Counted from the first letter of the stretch, positions 24,834 through 37,491 are shown. The stretch is DNA of 64,000 nt from Megalonaias nervosa (GCA_016617855.1 JAECUM010003222.1:1-64000); one strand, 5' to 3'. Notes: generated by a model not told the origin, from the sequence alone. Made by a program: numbers and translations.

Positions 24834-26480
24834 GTAAGATAAATCAGACTTCAAAATAATTTACTCTGTTAGTGTCATTTGAAAAGAAAATGATAGAGAA
24901 TTTTTGCTTAGTCCGCTTGTGGCTGAAAAGGCCTTGATCAGCCATCATATAATTCATCAGCAGATCATAGTCCAAATATTTTGACATTTGGTAACATGAA
25001 TAATAACCAAGTTACAGTAGTAAAACTTTAAGGATTTTCTTAGTTCATCTTCCTGTATTACATGTAAAGATTCAATGGTTTAGGTATCCTCCAAGTAATA
25101 AATCTGATTGGCCGGTTCTGATCTTAAGCTAGCATTTCATGATGAAAAGGTCTGAGGACACAGGGCCTGGTTCACTTAGTCATTTGACACATTTTCTCTG
25201 ATTAAGACTTGATCTGCTATTTTAATTTTGTATTGTAATACCCTTTTGATTCTTAAGATTAGTCTAGTTCCAGATTTGGAAGTAAAATACCCAGTTCATT
25301 AAATTTTTATCTAGAACTCTGAGAAGGCTTGTTCAGAGGCAGGAAAACTTTGTGGAAGGGGTCAGGTGGACAGTTTGCAGCCATCATTGTATAAATTCAT
25401 AAATTTTTAAAACCTATGGATTGTTATGGCACCCCAACCAGTAGCTCCAGATCCAAACCCATTGCAAGTCTAGATTTTGTTTTGGGTTCAGGTAGCATAG
25501 TGACAGGAAATACATGACTCCCTTGGAATGGCATGCTGGACAATCACAGGTTGACCTCAGACAGTTGCTGGTACTTGTTTACAGCTGGTTCTTGCAGACT
25601 GAGCAAGGTTAATTGCCTTGCAAAATGACAACAATCAAAAGTCAAACTTCTTGGCACAATTGTTCTTTAGCTGTAATTTGCTTTGTAAATGTCTTGTGGA
25701 CATTTGATGGTAATGTTCAGGTTATAGAAAGTTTTGATAAGTACATATCTTACTAAATTTAAAGGGATTAATCTCAAAGAATTATTACCGATGCAGGTGT
25801 CTGGAATCTTTAAGTTGTAAATCCTTCTGCATCAACTTTAGGCTGCATCTAAAACCTTGGCTGTAACTACATTGACATGGTGTAATATATGTGGGAAGTT
25901 CGGTGTACATTTATTTTAACACTGTAAATTATAGTCACATTGCAGCTAAAGTTAACATTGTAATTGTGGAAGCATTGAAGATATTTCCATTTGATAAGCC
26001 CACAGGATCTATCATGTAATTTATTTTTTAAGGTAGAGAGTGTGGTAGACTTTTTATAAGATATAACTTATAAAATAAAAGTTTGTTGATATGTTGTATA
26101 AATTTAAGATAGTTTTATGGGGTAATTACATAGCAAATTCTAGATCTCAATGGGGGTGTTTTGTCCCAGCTGCTAAATGCGACACCAGTTAAGGTTTAAG
26201 ATCGTGAAACAAAGTAAATACTTTCATAAAAAGTTTCTCTTAGATTAAATGTCTTCAGTATTTAATGTAGTAAAATCAAATTAATAATCAAGACACAAAC
26301 ATTAAAATGTTAGGTTTTCATCTGTCATTTACCAGTTTGAATTTAATACCAGGGGATTTCGTATCTTGTCTTGAGGAACTCATTTTTCAGATTAGAGCAT
26401 AAAGAGACTATAAAAGATTATGTCACAAAGTTAAACAGAAATTAATAAGGATTTTGAGAACTGTTTTATTATATTTTCAG
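24834..26480 (+). other. dlg intron 2 (1.6 kb)
   Basis: GT-AG intron. Around 25490-25640 there is a faint SINE-like stretch (GAGCAAGGTTAATTGCCTTG) too decayed to place in a family. Otherwise I see nothing nameable. Confidence 0.85.
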
Positions 26481-26547
26481 TATGTGAAAAGGCTGAAAAC
26501 TGCTGTGGAGAACATCATGGAAATAGAGTTAGTGAAGGGAAATAAAG
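26481..26547 (+). CDS. dlg1: dlg exon: PDZ1-PDZ2 junction
   Basis: This 67-nt exon encodes YVKRLKTAVENIMEIELVKG followed by NK and the first base of a glycine codon. YVKR ends PDZ1, and IMEIELVKG is the first strand of PDZ2, matching the very short linker between PDZ1 and PDZ2 that makes them a rigid tandem in DLG proteins. The acceptor is ATATTTTCAG, the donor GTAAGG, and the end is phase 1. It is too short to stand out as an ORF and was recognised from protein similarity and splice phase. The trailing G joins GC of the next exon to make the first glycine of the PDZ2 GLGF loop. Confidence 0.92.
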
Positions 26548-28037
26548 GTAAGGAATTTGATCCTGGAGTCTCAGCTTTTCTAACAGATCCCACCTCCACA
26601 TCCAGAGATCCTGTTTAGGCTTTATTTTGTAAGATAATGAAATTGGCCCTCTAGCAAGGGTCAGACGAATCTGTACCAGGAGTCTAGAGGGCTTCCAGAA
26701 TGTCAGGCCTGGCATCTATTGGTTGAATTCAGGATGCTCAGAGGATTGCTACTAGTACATTACAACTTGTTCTTTATTTTCTCAGACATAACTGTAAATG
26801 AAGATATCAGAGAGAAAACAATTACTGATGACTAGTAACAATGTATTTTTTAATGCAAATAGTTTCTTATAAAGAGGTATTATTGATGTACACAAGGATA
26901 CAATCCTGTAGTGAAGGGGAAATGCATACTGTCCAAAAAGAGATCCTTGTAAGCAGTTAAGTGGAACACAAGAATCTCGCATGTGTTGCATAGCATGATG
27001 ACTGATCCCCTAATTTCAAGTGGACTAATATTAATTTCAGTTAGCTGATATACATAGTAGTTTACAAACACCAGTACAATAATTGTGAAGGATCCATGTC
27101 TTGAAGTAGTATTGCAGAGCAGTTTCTTCACTACCAATGTTTTCTCCAGTTTTCCAGGGAAAGAAGCTCTCAAGGCCCTATAAGTAAAGCTTATAGGGCC
27201 TTTGTGCTTCAGTGGGTGCCTATTGAGTATTTACTTATTACTGCTTATGACATCACCAAAATTTAGAACATGTACGTGATATTCCTTTTCAATAATTTTG
27301 CAGTAAATTCGTGCTAGTTCACAACATTACTAAATTACCATTCAGTTATTATCATGTTATTATTTATTATAAGAATTTCAACAGAATAGATACATTAGAA
27401 TTGAAATCACTTCCTATACATATAGTAGCTATCGTGGATGTTTTCTTTCAAATTGCTGCGGGTTTGTTAGCAAGATGAAATCTTTATTTTGAAGCCACAC
27501 TTTTCATTCTGGTTATAAGCAATGTGATGATTTTATTTTCTTGTGCATTCTTATGTTGATTGGTGAAATTGTCACTCCCAGAACTGGTATTAGATGCTGA
27601 GGGAATATCCCCAATGTCGTCATTTCAGTTCAGTAATTTTAAGTGATTTCTAAATTTATAGTACTTACATTTATATCAGACATTCAGTCATTATCACTGT
27701 CAGTGACCTGAGGTATTAAGTGTGAGACATGCTTTAGTTCTTTTTTATTCATTTGCTTTTAGATTGATCAGAGCATGAAGTAATCTTGATCAAGGAGAAA
27801 CTTGTAAATTACCCATGTGATAAATTCCGGTGTCAGGAAAACTTGATGGACTTGCCACAGAGCACAAAGATAACTCTTTTTGTGCACCATTTACAATGTG
27901 TTGCAGACATTTATATATGTATCTATATGCACCTTAAAATTTAACTTGGCAAAAATTACATCAGAGCATAAAACCAGAGAAAACACTGTGTTACATATTT
28001 AATTTAGTTATTTCTTGTTACATTTTCTTTAATTTAG
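26548..28037 (+). other. dlg intron 3 (1.5 kb)
   Basis: GT-AG intron. The only structured element I see is the perfect hairpin at 27172-27202. No coding or repeat family was recognised. Confidence 0.85.
27172..27202. repeat. Perfect 13-bp inverted repeat (hairpin)
   Basis: Arms AAGGCCCTATAAG and CTTATAGGGCCTT are exact reverse complements around a 5-base loop (TAAAG). There is no T-run beyond it and no related copy in the window, so the function is unknown. Confidence 0.9.
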
Positions 28038-28174
28038 GCCTTGGCTTTAGCATTGCTGGGGGAATTGGTAACCAACACATTCCAGGGGATGATGGGATAT
28101 TCATCACAAAAATCATAGAGGGAGGTGCTGCAGAACAAGATGGTCGTCTTGCTGTTGGAGATAGGCTGATTGCT
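28038..28174 (+). CDS. dlg1: dlg exon: PDZ2, GLGF loop to DRLIA
   Basis: After the split glycine, 45 codons read [19 protein letters not shown], then [18 protein letters not shown] and AVGDRLIA. The NQHIPGDD stretch is diagnostic of the second PDZ domain of DLG1-4 and Drosophila Dlg, and distinguishes it from PDZ1 (NPHIGDD). The acceptor is TTTAATTTAG and the donor GTAAGA; the exon ends in phase 0 after the alanine. The intron break lies further C-terminal than the equivalent break in PDZ1 (which falls after GRLK), so the two PDZ domains do not share an intron position here. A Tigger-like transposon starts only about 40 bases downstream of the donor. Confidence 0.94.
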
Positions 28175-31100
28175 GTAAGAACTTTTGTCAAATCTTTTCG
28201 AAGAAATTTACAGATACAGTAGTCCCCCTCTTATATGGCTACCCCTTCTGTACCGGGAAAGTGGTCTTATAAGACGGGTGGCCTTTCCAGAGGGGGAATA
28301 AATTTTTTGTGAGAAGTATATGTAATGTACGCAGTAAGAAAGCTACATTCTTCAAAGCATTTAATATCTTTGTTTAAAAGTAACATTAATTATTAAAAGG
28401 TTCTTCTTGTTATAATAATAGACTTATTTTAACTGAATATGCATTAACAGTTCTTATTGTTGGCGTAATTCGAGTCTTTTCTATCTAAAATTGTTCGGCG
28501 AGCTCCCCCTCCCCACCTCACCCAATGTTGAGTAGAATAACTGACTTTTTCTAAAATAATCGTCCCATTTACGTGATGCCATGTTAATGTTTGGTATTGA
28601 TTTATTCGGATGTTGCTAACTGTATGTGATTTGATTATGCAGACGAAACTTTTGCAGAGAAGATGAAATGCCTTCTTCGTAAAGGAATGTGTTGTCACGT
28701 GATTTTTCGGTCTTCATCTGGTATCCTGTTTTGTTCAAGGCTAATTTCTCTGTGTGAGTGTCTGCAAAAATCTATTTTTATACTATGCTGACCCTGTTAT
28801 GATCTTGACAATTATGTCAGGTTGTAATCATCAGTGTTGCCAACTACAAGACTGATAAAACAACTTTTCTGCATTTAAACAAAATGCCATGTGTTTTTTA
28901 AAGGCAGCGATCTTGTCTTATGATTCATTAGTCACAGTCTGGTACCCTATTTGTGTTTACATTTCTTTACACTAAGTGAGAGAAGGCAAAATGGCTTCCA
29001 TATGTACGCAGATTTGATCTGAACAATAGCACCTCGCAGCCGTTAGGATTTGTAATCTTGACAATTATTGTCAGTAGTAATAGCCACTAATTATGAAAGC
29101 GAACAAGCTCAACATCTTACTAAGGGAAGCCATAAAGGCTATCAAACCATTTTCCCGCTGACTTGTGTATTGTACATCAATACCGCCACTTCTGAGCTGT
29201 TACTGCTGTTCAATAATTGTAATCTTAACAATTATCAGAGTGACTAAACTGGACATCTCATGATAACACAGCAGTACGGCTAAACGGATTACGTGTACTT
29301 ACCTTTTTGTATGGATTAAAATTTGAGTCTTTCTTGGCTTTATGGAATAAATGTGGCTTCTCATGAGGCGTAAATGATATAATGTTAACCTTAGTGGTTT
29401 CATGTACTTTAGTCAACACTTCTTTCAGTAACGAAAACCTGACATCGGGAAACAGAAATCAGATTACTTAACACACGTTATGAATAAAATTGGTTCTGGA
29501 TACAGATTACAAAATAAAATGCAGCCGCTTGTGAGGGGTAAATTTTATATTTTTGCACTAATATGCTGGCCGCTGTTCGCGCTAGCGGGGTGGCCTTTCG
29601 TGAGGGATACTTTTGAACACAAACTCATCGGTGCTGTCGGATTCTGGCCATAAGGAGCGGGTGGCCGCTGGTAAGTGGGGCCGTTCAAGAGGGGGACTAC
29701 TGTATTATGCAATATTGCATTATTCCTCTGATTCAGTGTGCGAGGTCTGTTAATTTCTGAATGCATTTCATCCATTTTTAAATAAATTTACCCCAGATTT
29801 GTATATGTAAGCACACTTGATTGGCCAAAGTTACAAACTGATATACTGGTACAGTACCAACTTATTGCCTCATGTTGGTGTAGGGGGGGACATGCAGTCT
29901 TTCCCTACAGCAGTTTTATTTGGCTATGAATGTGTCAGTTTCAAACCTATACAGAAGTTACATTTGGAATTTTTTTGTACACATCAATAAGGCATGTATG
30001 CTGTGTTATGTAAATCCATATTGTGTGTTAATTTTTATGATTTTAGATTGTTAGGGTCATTTAGTAAAAAAAAACAAAACGTATTAAATGGCTAATTTTG
30101 TCTATTATGGGTTCGTTATATAAGATAATTCATTTTGTTTAGTAGACATGTTTATGTGACCTTTTGACCTGGGAAGATGTAGAAGTGATATTGTTGATGA
30201 ATTTGATGGGGTTCAAGCTCAGGATAATTGGTTTCCTCATAGGAAATTCTGGGTCGCCTGATTTCTGATTGGTTAGTTGCAAAAGGACCTGGCCTTCTTG
30301 ACAAGTTAGAATGATCTGGAAATGAATATTTTACCCTTATCCTGGTTCTGAAATTGTGTCTTTTTTTTATATATATATAAGGGTTGTTACCTGAGAATTT
30401 ATTATTCCTATCTTAAACATCAGGTTAAGTAGAATCTCCTTTAGTTGTGTTCAGTCATAATTTGAAATGATTTGTTTATTTCAATTTTTCATTGGAAATA
30501 CAATGTACTCATTAACCTTAGGACTAAGTAACTTTGACATTACTGTGAATTCATTTAAAAACAGTTTGGATTATATTATTCTGATACATCAAAACTGTTA
30601 GCACATCAAACTATTCCATACTATTGGTATTTTAGTACAATAGCTTGAACTTCATTTGGAACTCATTTGGTATACTCAATAATTTTGGACTTGGGAAAGA
30701 ACTTTTAGAACTATTTAGGATAGATTCACCTTACTGAAAGTTAATTTTAATTTTCACTTTGTATTCTTGAGAAATAAATTATTTAATGAATTTTACAAAA
30801 CTTGTTGGTTTTCACTTTTTTATTTTATTGTTTCTTAGTATAACATGATAGGGACGTAACAGCTGGTATGCATTTTACAAGTCATTGTTACGTAAATTTA
30901 CATTGCATTAAGAAATTTAATTTCAACAAGTTTTTTTTTAGCTTGATTCTTTGTGGTATTAAATACCCATAATCTGCATTAAAGGAATTTGAGCAATAAG
31001 TTCAGTAACGATGCCATATGCATGCAAGATTGGATTTATGTTCCATAATGTAAGGGTGGGAACTTGTAAACGAAAACAACAAATCTGTGTAGCCTGTACA

Positions 31101-31843
31101 TGTAACAGGGTCTGAAACACTATATGATTGCAAGAAGTTGAAAAGTAGGTCACCGTCTCCTCTTGACAGCAAAAATGATTCATCCTAAAACAGAATCCCA
31201 CACCTGCTCAACAATTGCAATAACATTTCTGCTTTAAATAGATTACCATACCTTTCCATATCAGAACCTTCAGGCTTTTGAAAAGTAATACTTGTATCTG
31301 CATAATTGATTATATTTTTAAACGTCTAAACTTTTTTAAAAGGAAAAAAGGACTGTAGATTAAACACAGCCAATTATTGAATTTAGGTTAATTATCAGTT
31401 GGATACTTTTGCCTCATTTTAGCATGTCCAGTTTACAACATTGGAGAAGTTATGGATCCCATTTTTTCTTAAAAATAGTAATGGCTGGATGTCTTAAACA
31501 CATTTTAGGAGCTACTAATATGGTTAGGGTTTATTGATATGAACGTTATTTGTATGAGCAGCAGAACTATCATGTTATATCACACAACAGCTGCTTTGAT
31601 ATAATGCCATACATTTGATCTGAGACTATATTCATACACTAGACATGCAACAATAAACACAACAAGAAGTGAATAGTGACTGCTCATGATGATTTTTTTT
31701 CTGTACTTCATTCAGAAGGCCAAAAATAATTTTGGTTTTCATTGATATTAAGATTATTGCATTGTTTTACCCACAGGAATTTAAATTTGCTTACATTTAC
31801 ATTATTTCAGGTTTCAATGAAAGAGTTTTTGTTTTGTCTGCAG
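28175..31843 (+). other. dlg intron 4 (3.7 kb)
   Basis: GT-AG intron. The first 1.5 kb is the Tigger-like element; the remaining part (29705-31843) is AT-rich with a short T/TA run at 30361-30380 and nothing else I can name. An alternative acceptor AG sits at 31809-31810. Confidence 0.85.
28215..29704. mobile_element. Tigger/pogo-like non-autonomous DNA transposon (about 1.49 kb)
   Basis: The left end reads TA-CAGTAGTCCCCCTCTT and the right end is its exact reverse complement, AAGAGGGGGACTACTG-TA: 16-bp perfect terminal repeats flanked by TA. CAGT-starting ends with a TA duplication are typical of the pogo/Tigger branch of Tc1/mariner. Subterminal segments share 'GTGGCCTTTC' and 'GGGTGGCC' motifs. 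I find no transposase frame; the open frames inside (28444-28698, 29545-29775, minus) are short and unrecognised. It sits in dlg intron 4. Confidence 0.87.
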
Positions 31844-31994
31844 GTAAATGACGATAACTTGGAGAATGTTACACATGATGATGCTGTAGCTGCTCTGAAA
31901 AGCACCTCTGAAGTTGTGAGATTAACTGTTGCCAAGCCAACATATTTTCCAGAAAATGTATCCCAAAATGAACCTCAGCCGTCACCACCTCCTG
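31844..31994 (+). CDS. dlg1: dlg exon: end of PDZ2 and start of linker
   Basis: Fifty codons plus one base. VNDDNLENVTHDDAVAALK is the last part of PDZ2, including helix alpha-B with its class I histidine, and VVRLTVAKPTYF ends the domain. The remaining residues (NVSQNEPQPSPPPG) begin a proline-rich, probably disordered linker toward PDZ3. The acceptor is TTTTGTCTGCAG and the donor is GTTAGT, slightly non-consensus at the third base; the end is phase 1. A second AG lies exactly 33 bases upstream (31809-31810). Using it would add eleven in-frame codons inside PDZ2, so this acceptor was chosen because it gives the uninterrupted family sequence LIAVND. Confidence 0.93.
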
Positions 31995-32116
31995 GTTAGT
32001 AGCCACATTGAGGAAATTTTAAAAAAATTAGGGATTGGAACATATACATGTTGCAGTAGGCACTAAATATAAAAAAAAATTAAAATCTGTAGATTTTATT
32101 ATAATCTGCATTAATT

Positions 32117-35100
32117 TAGATACAGGGTTCCCACGCTACTGGGAAATCGGGGGAAAAAGTCAGGAGAAATGATATTTATTTTCCCGACCGGGAAAAGTCC
32201 TTGAATATTTCAAATATTGATAAAAGTCGGGAAATAACCGGGAGATTTTATGTCGCCAAATGATGACAGAAAAAATACATAATTAACTTGTAATTGAACT
32301 GATCTTGAATTAAAATTTTCGAGTTCTTACCGTACCGGAAATTTCGAAGGTTGCAGTATGTATCATTTAGGTGCTTTCCCTAACATATATGTTTGGTCAA
32401 TCCAAGCACTCGGACGATTGGATTTATCTGTTAGACTGGTTGTTCAACAGGCCAGTCTATATCGGTATCTTTTTATTGTGTAGAAGACATGAAGACCAGT
32501 CTACCATCTCAACACGCCAGCATCATGACTGCGATACATGATTATGGTAAGTTTATGAGATGAATGAAACAGCTCTACATTGTTCATTCTGATGTATAAA
32601 ATTACGGAAAATGTCTTGTTAAAGCTTATAATTTGGTGCTTAGCAAAGGGAGTGCAGCATTAACCATTATTGTCAGTAGTAACCTTGGACACAGCTACTG
32701 AGTAGCCTTTGCGGTGAATGTTACTTGGCCCTGTCAGAACATTGCTAAATATGTAGAAATCTGCCAAGTTATTGGTTGACCAAAATGAAATACTGTATCA
32801 ACTGATAATCTCATTTTGGTGGACCAATTAGAGGGCAGCATTCCATTCAGTGCATTTCAGTTGCATATTAAGTGGACGCATTTGTAGACTAGTTGGGTGG
32901 CAACGTTGGATAATATATAGGTAGTGTAGTTCATCAAATTGATGTAGGTCTCCAGTGTTGAATGTCCAAGGTAAACATTGGAGCTAAATTGTTATTCCGT
33001 TTGAGGTGTAGCTTGAAATATCTGCATCGATTCTTAAATAGTTTGCAGTCCCTGTGAGTAATCGGTAGACGTTTGGGGGCTGCTTTATTGGATTACAAGC
33101 AGACACAAGTGGAGTTCTCAGACAATTCAGTCTTTTAAGATGGTATATACATTTGAATGGGTGTTTGTCAGTTTTAATCAACACTTTTATAATTAAGTCT
33201 TTTTCTTTTTCAAGTGATGAATTTTAACCAAATCCACTAAAGGTGCTTAGGATGTTTGAAAAATATACTTGTTTTTTGGTTGGGGGTGGGGTTCTTTTTT
33301 TTTTATTGGCACAGATTACTGCAGGATTAAAACTTGATTTTGTATAAGATACATTTTGTAAAGCAAATAAAATTATGTAAAAATAATCAATAATTTGGTA
33401 GTTTCATTCTGATTTTGGGAATCAAATGTATGTAGATATCTCTGTTGCAAATGGTACATCTTATGGAATTCATTTGTTTTCAGAACATGCCTGGGTGTAA
33501 ATTTCAAGACCAGTGGCTGACTGATGATGGATTCAAGTCCTGGATTAGAAAGGATAAAAGTAACTCACATGCAACATTGTGCCAACTGTGTAACAAGTCC
33601 AGTGATTTGACATCAATGGGTAAGACTGCTCTGACTTCTCATTCAAAAGGAAAGAAACATAAGGAGGCAGACAGGTTACGTTCAGAAGGAAACATACAAG
33701 TCTTCATGCGTCCACCTCAGATTCACACCACTATGCCAGCCACCACATTTGCTGTGACAGCAACCATACCTTCAGATACTACAATGTCACCATCACAGTC
33801 TACAGTATCACTTTCATCATACATCACTAAATCTGAGACACTTAATGCGGAAGTGTGGTGGTGTTTAAAAACTGTAGCTTCTAATTATTCATTTTCATCA
33901 AATGAAGAAACATCATACATGTTTCAGCGGATGTTTCCAGACTCTGTCATTGCCAAGAGTATGAGTTGTGGAGAGACAAAATCTATGTATATCACATGTT
34001 TTGGAATTGGACCATACTTAAGTGCTCTTTTGGAAATGAAACTAAAAGATGAACCATTTGTGATGCTTTTTGATGAGTTCTTGAACAGAGAATTACAGAA
34101 AAAACAATTGGATGTTTTACTTCGATTCTGGGAGAGTGATCATGTGCAAAGCAGGTATTACACATCAGATTTTCTAGGTCATGCAGCAGCTGTTGATCAT
34201 GTGCAGAGTTTTGAGAAAAGTGTGGAGAATAAAATTGGATTTAAGAATCGAATCCAATTGTCAATGGACGAACCTAATGTTAACTGGGCTGCATTCAATA
34301 AATTGCAAAAGAAATTGGAGTTGGAATACTGCAGTAAACTGCTTAACATTGGCTCATGTGGCCTTCATACAATACACAATGCATTCGGAGCTGGAATCTC
34401 TAAGACTGGGTGGGATGTATCCCATAAGCTATCAGCACTGTACATGCTCTGGGATGATGTACCAGCTAGGAGAGATGACTATGAATCTGTCACCAAGCAG
34501 AATTTATATCCATTGCCTTTTTGTGCACACCGTTGGATAGAGAATGTGAAAGTTTGTGAGCGTGCAATGGAAATCTACCCATATGTTAAGCAGTATGTAG
34601 AGAGTGTTGAGAAGAAAGAAAACAAAGATCCTGGAACTAAATCTTTCAGTACAGTAAGAGATCAAAGATAAGTTTGCTATAGCAAAACTAGCATTCATTG
34701 TGTCTGTAGCAAAACCTGTAGAAAACTTTTTGAAAGTGTATAAAACTGACAAACCTATGATACCTTTTCTTGCAAATGACTTGGAGGGTTTAATGAGAAC
34801 AACAATGGAGAGATTTGTCAAACATTGTATTGGAGACAGCTTCCTCACCAAACAAACTCTGTAATGTTGATGTTACAGACAAAAAGAACCACAAAGGGTA
34901 TCAGCATGTTGATATAGGATTTGTTGCAAATATGGAAGTGAAGAAGTTACTAGCAGACAAAGAAGCAAATGAGAAGGCCATTCTTTCTTTTAGGACAGAG
35001 TGTAAAGAATTGGTTTGTACATTTGTACATAAAATGAAAGAAAAGACCCCACTAGCCTACACCTTAGTTAGAAGTTTGTCATGTATTGATCCTACTCTGA

Positions 35101-36434
35101 TATGCAAAGGCCAAGATCATTGTATAGATAAATTCAGAAGGGTACTGAACATTCTTCACTCATGTCAAAGAGTTGATATAAATGAGTGTGATCAAATAAA
35201 AAGAGGAGTATAATAAATTTGTACAAGAGGCACGGCATCTGTCAGAGTTCAAGGAATTTAGAAGGTAGATGAGCTGTTTTATAACAATATGACAAGCAAG
35301 GAGATGTACAGTAGGGTATGGAATGTAGTCCGTGTGCTTCTAATTTTGTCACATGGCCAGGCTAGTGTAGAACATGGATTTTCTGTGAACAAAGAAGTTA
35401 GTACACAAAATCTTTCAGAAAATAGCTTGATTGCACGCAGAGTAATAAAGGACCATATAAAGAGTGTTGGAGGTTTGAAGAGATTAGTGGTGTCAAAGGA
35501 ACTCCTACAGTCTGCCCAGAATGCTAGGCAAAAGTACCACATTCATTTAGAAGCTCAAAAGACAGAGAAGGAAAGAGAAAAGAAATGTATGAAGAGAAAA
35601 CTCATGGAAGGAGAAGTTAGAACAGTGAGAAAAAAATCAAAATGCTGGATTCGGATATTAGGTTGTTGTTGACTGATGCAAACAATGCTTCAGATAAAGC
35701 TGAAGAATTACATAGCTTTGCTCACATAACAAAAGCCGATACTCTGCGTAGAAGAGCAAAAGACAAAGAGGAGGAACTAGAAGTTGTAAAGAAAGATTTA
35801 AATGAAAAAGTGCATTTGCTTAATAACATGTTTGGTTATACTCCCCAGCAGAGTTCTAGCTTGGTCAAGTTGAACATGAACTTGAGGGAATTGCTTTCTC
35901 ATATAAAAGATGCATGCATGTTATCAAACATCTTGTCTGTCAACATTTTACAGGGATTCATGATGAGCCAAAATGGGCGTATAACATGATATTGAATTTT
36001 GCATTTGCTGTAATACCATGCACATAGTTTTAAAGTGGTACTAATTACTTGAGAATTAAAAGCTTGAAAATAAAACTAGTTTCATTTGTTCATTCTGTTA
36101 GTTTTCCCATACCAACATAATGCAGTGCATTTTTAGTCTATACATTGAAATGGCTTAACATTAGAATTTTTATGATTTTCAGAAGTAACACCTGTTTCTT
36201 GTGAAAAGTTTGTGGTTTGGTACATGGTTATTTGTCTGATTTAGATATTATGGAAGAGCTTGAAATAGAAACAGCTTTTAATTTGAATAATACACATTTT
36301 CTAAGCTGAAATGTCCTTTAATTGCATTTAGTATTGGTCATAAATGAACCTTGAAAAACTGAATTTCATCCTGGAAAAAACCTGGAAAAGACCTGGAAAT
36401 TTTTCTTTAAAAAAGTGTGGGAACCATGTAGATA
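32117..36434 (+). mobile_element. hAT-like DNA transposon (4.3 kb) with 6-bp target duplication
   Basis: The left end CAGGGTTCCCACGCT (from 32123) matches the inverted right end (AGTGTGGGAACCATG, to 36428) with two mismatches. TAGATA directly precedes the left end (32117-32122) and directly follows the right end (36429-36434). Subterminal runs such as GGGAAATCGGGGGAAAAAG and CCTGGAAAAGACCTGGAAAT are common at hAT ends starting CAGGG. Typical hAT duplications are 8 bp; a 6-bp one fits only some subgroups. The element encodes one broken transposase in the same orientation as dlg. Confidence 0.85.
33487..35855 (+). pseudogene. hAT-family transposase pseudogene
   Basis: The likely start is the ATG at 33487 (MPGCKFQDQWLTDDGFKSW), preferred over the one at 33445 because upstream residues look non-coding. 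A BED-type zinc finger follows: CQLC near residues 34-37 with HSKGKKH about 20 residues on. The middle region carries conserved-looking stretches (MLFDEFLN, LNIGSCGLHTIHNAFG, AHRWIENV). The C-terminus has ASVEHGFSVNKE, the hAT dimerisation signature, near 35356-35391, then a lysine- and glutamate-rich probable coiled coil. The frame changes at about 34665, 34848, 35205, 35270 and 35640, so no intact protein is made. The first frame alone is about 394 codons. Family transposases cut and rejoin their element's ends. Confidence 0.87.
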
Positions 36435-37022
36435 GGAAGCCAAGTTGTAAACAAGGAGCACTCTTCAATTTGAGGCATCCCAGAGTTCATGGCATTTGCA
36501 TTCATGTAAAACTGCAATTGATTGAAATTTGCAAAGTATGGTATAGATAATTATTTTGAACTATGCTGTGGAAATTTCATGTGAATACCTACTAAGACTG
36601 AACAAATAATTCATGAACATCGCCTTGCCACTGTGCAGCATTATTATGTCAGCTTTCTACTAATGCAGATGAGACGGGAACTCCTAACCTATAAGGGTAA
36701 GAAATGTTGACATGTAGTAATATATATTTTTAGACATATAGTACTATTATACCAAAGTTTACTTAAACTTAGATAAATATATGAGACTTTTAAAAACATT
36801 TAATACAGCAACATGTTGTTGTTGATGATGACAGTCAACCTGTTGCCATAGCAGACATAATCATGCCCTACTCATTAGTGTAACACAGCATATAAAAATA
36901 TTTTATGTTGACACTTACCCAGATTGTATATGAAAGATATTGATGTAAATATTTTCCTGCAGACTGAATATTTCATCACTAATGGTTCCAAAAATGTTTA
37001 AGATATGACAATTTGAGTATAT

Positions 37023-37340
37023 GACCGTTCCGGTGGCCTAGTGGTTAGAGTGTCTGCCTTGGATGCGGGAGGTCGCGGGTTCGAACCCCGGCCGAGTCAT
37101 ACCAAAGACTTTAAAAATGGAACTAACAGCTGCCTCGCTTGGCGCACAGCATTAAGAGGTTAGTGTTAGGACTGGTCGGCCTGGTGTCAGGATAATGTGA
37201 CTGGGTGGGACATAATGCCACATGTCTGCGGCATTATGCCCCAGTGATAGACATCACTATAAACTGTCACACTGCAGACATCGTAGCGATATGACTGAAA
37301 AATTGTTAAAGCTACATTAAAAATCTAAATCACACACACA
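37023..37340 (+). mobile_element. SINE family A, full-length copy with (CA)n tail
   Basis: The tRNA-like head is very well kept: A box GTGGCCTAGTGGTTAGAG and B box GGGTTCGAACCCC, spaced as in a tRNA. The body runs CTAACAGCTGCCTCGCTTGG through TAGCGATATGACTGAAAAAT to a short CACACACACA. The flanks show only a diverged candidate duplication (AATTTGAGTATAT against AATTTTAGTATGTAT). Confidence 0.92.
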
Positions 37341-37491
37341 ATTTTAGTATGTATAAGATATATAGTGGCAGTTGAATAGGTGACCAGCATTAGGTCAGAA
37401 AGTTCATCAGGCTGCCAGTGTGCTTGTAAATCATACGATGCTCACACCTTTGTTAATGATAGTATTGGTCGATTGTCTATCAGTATGTTAA

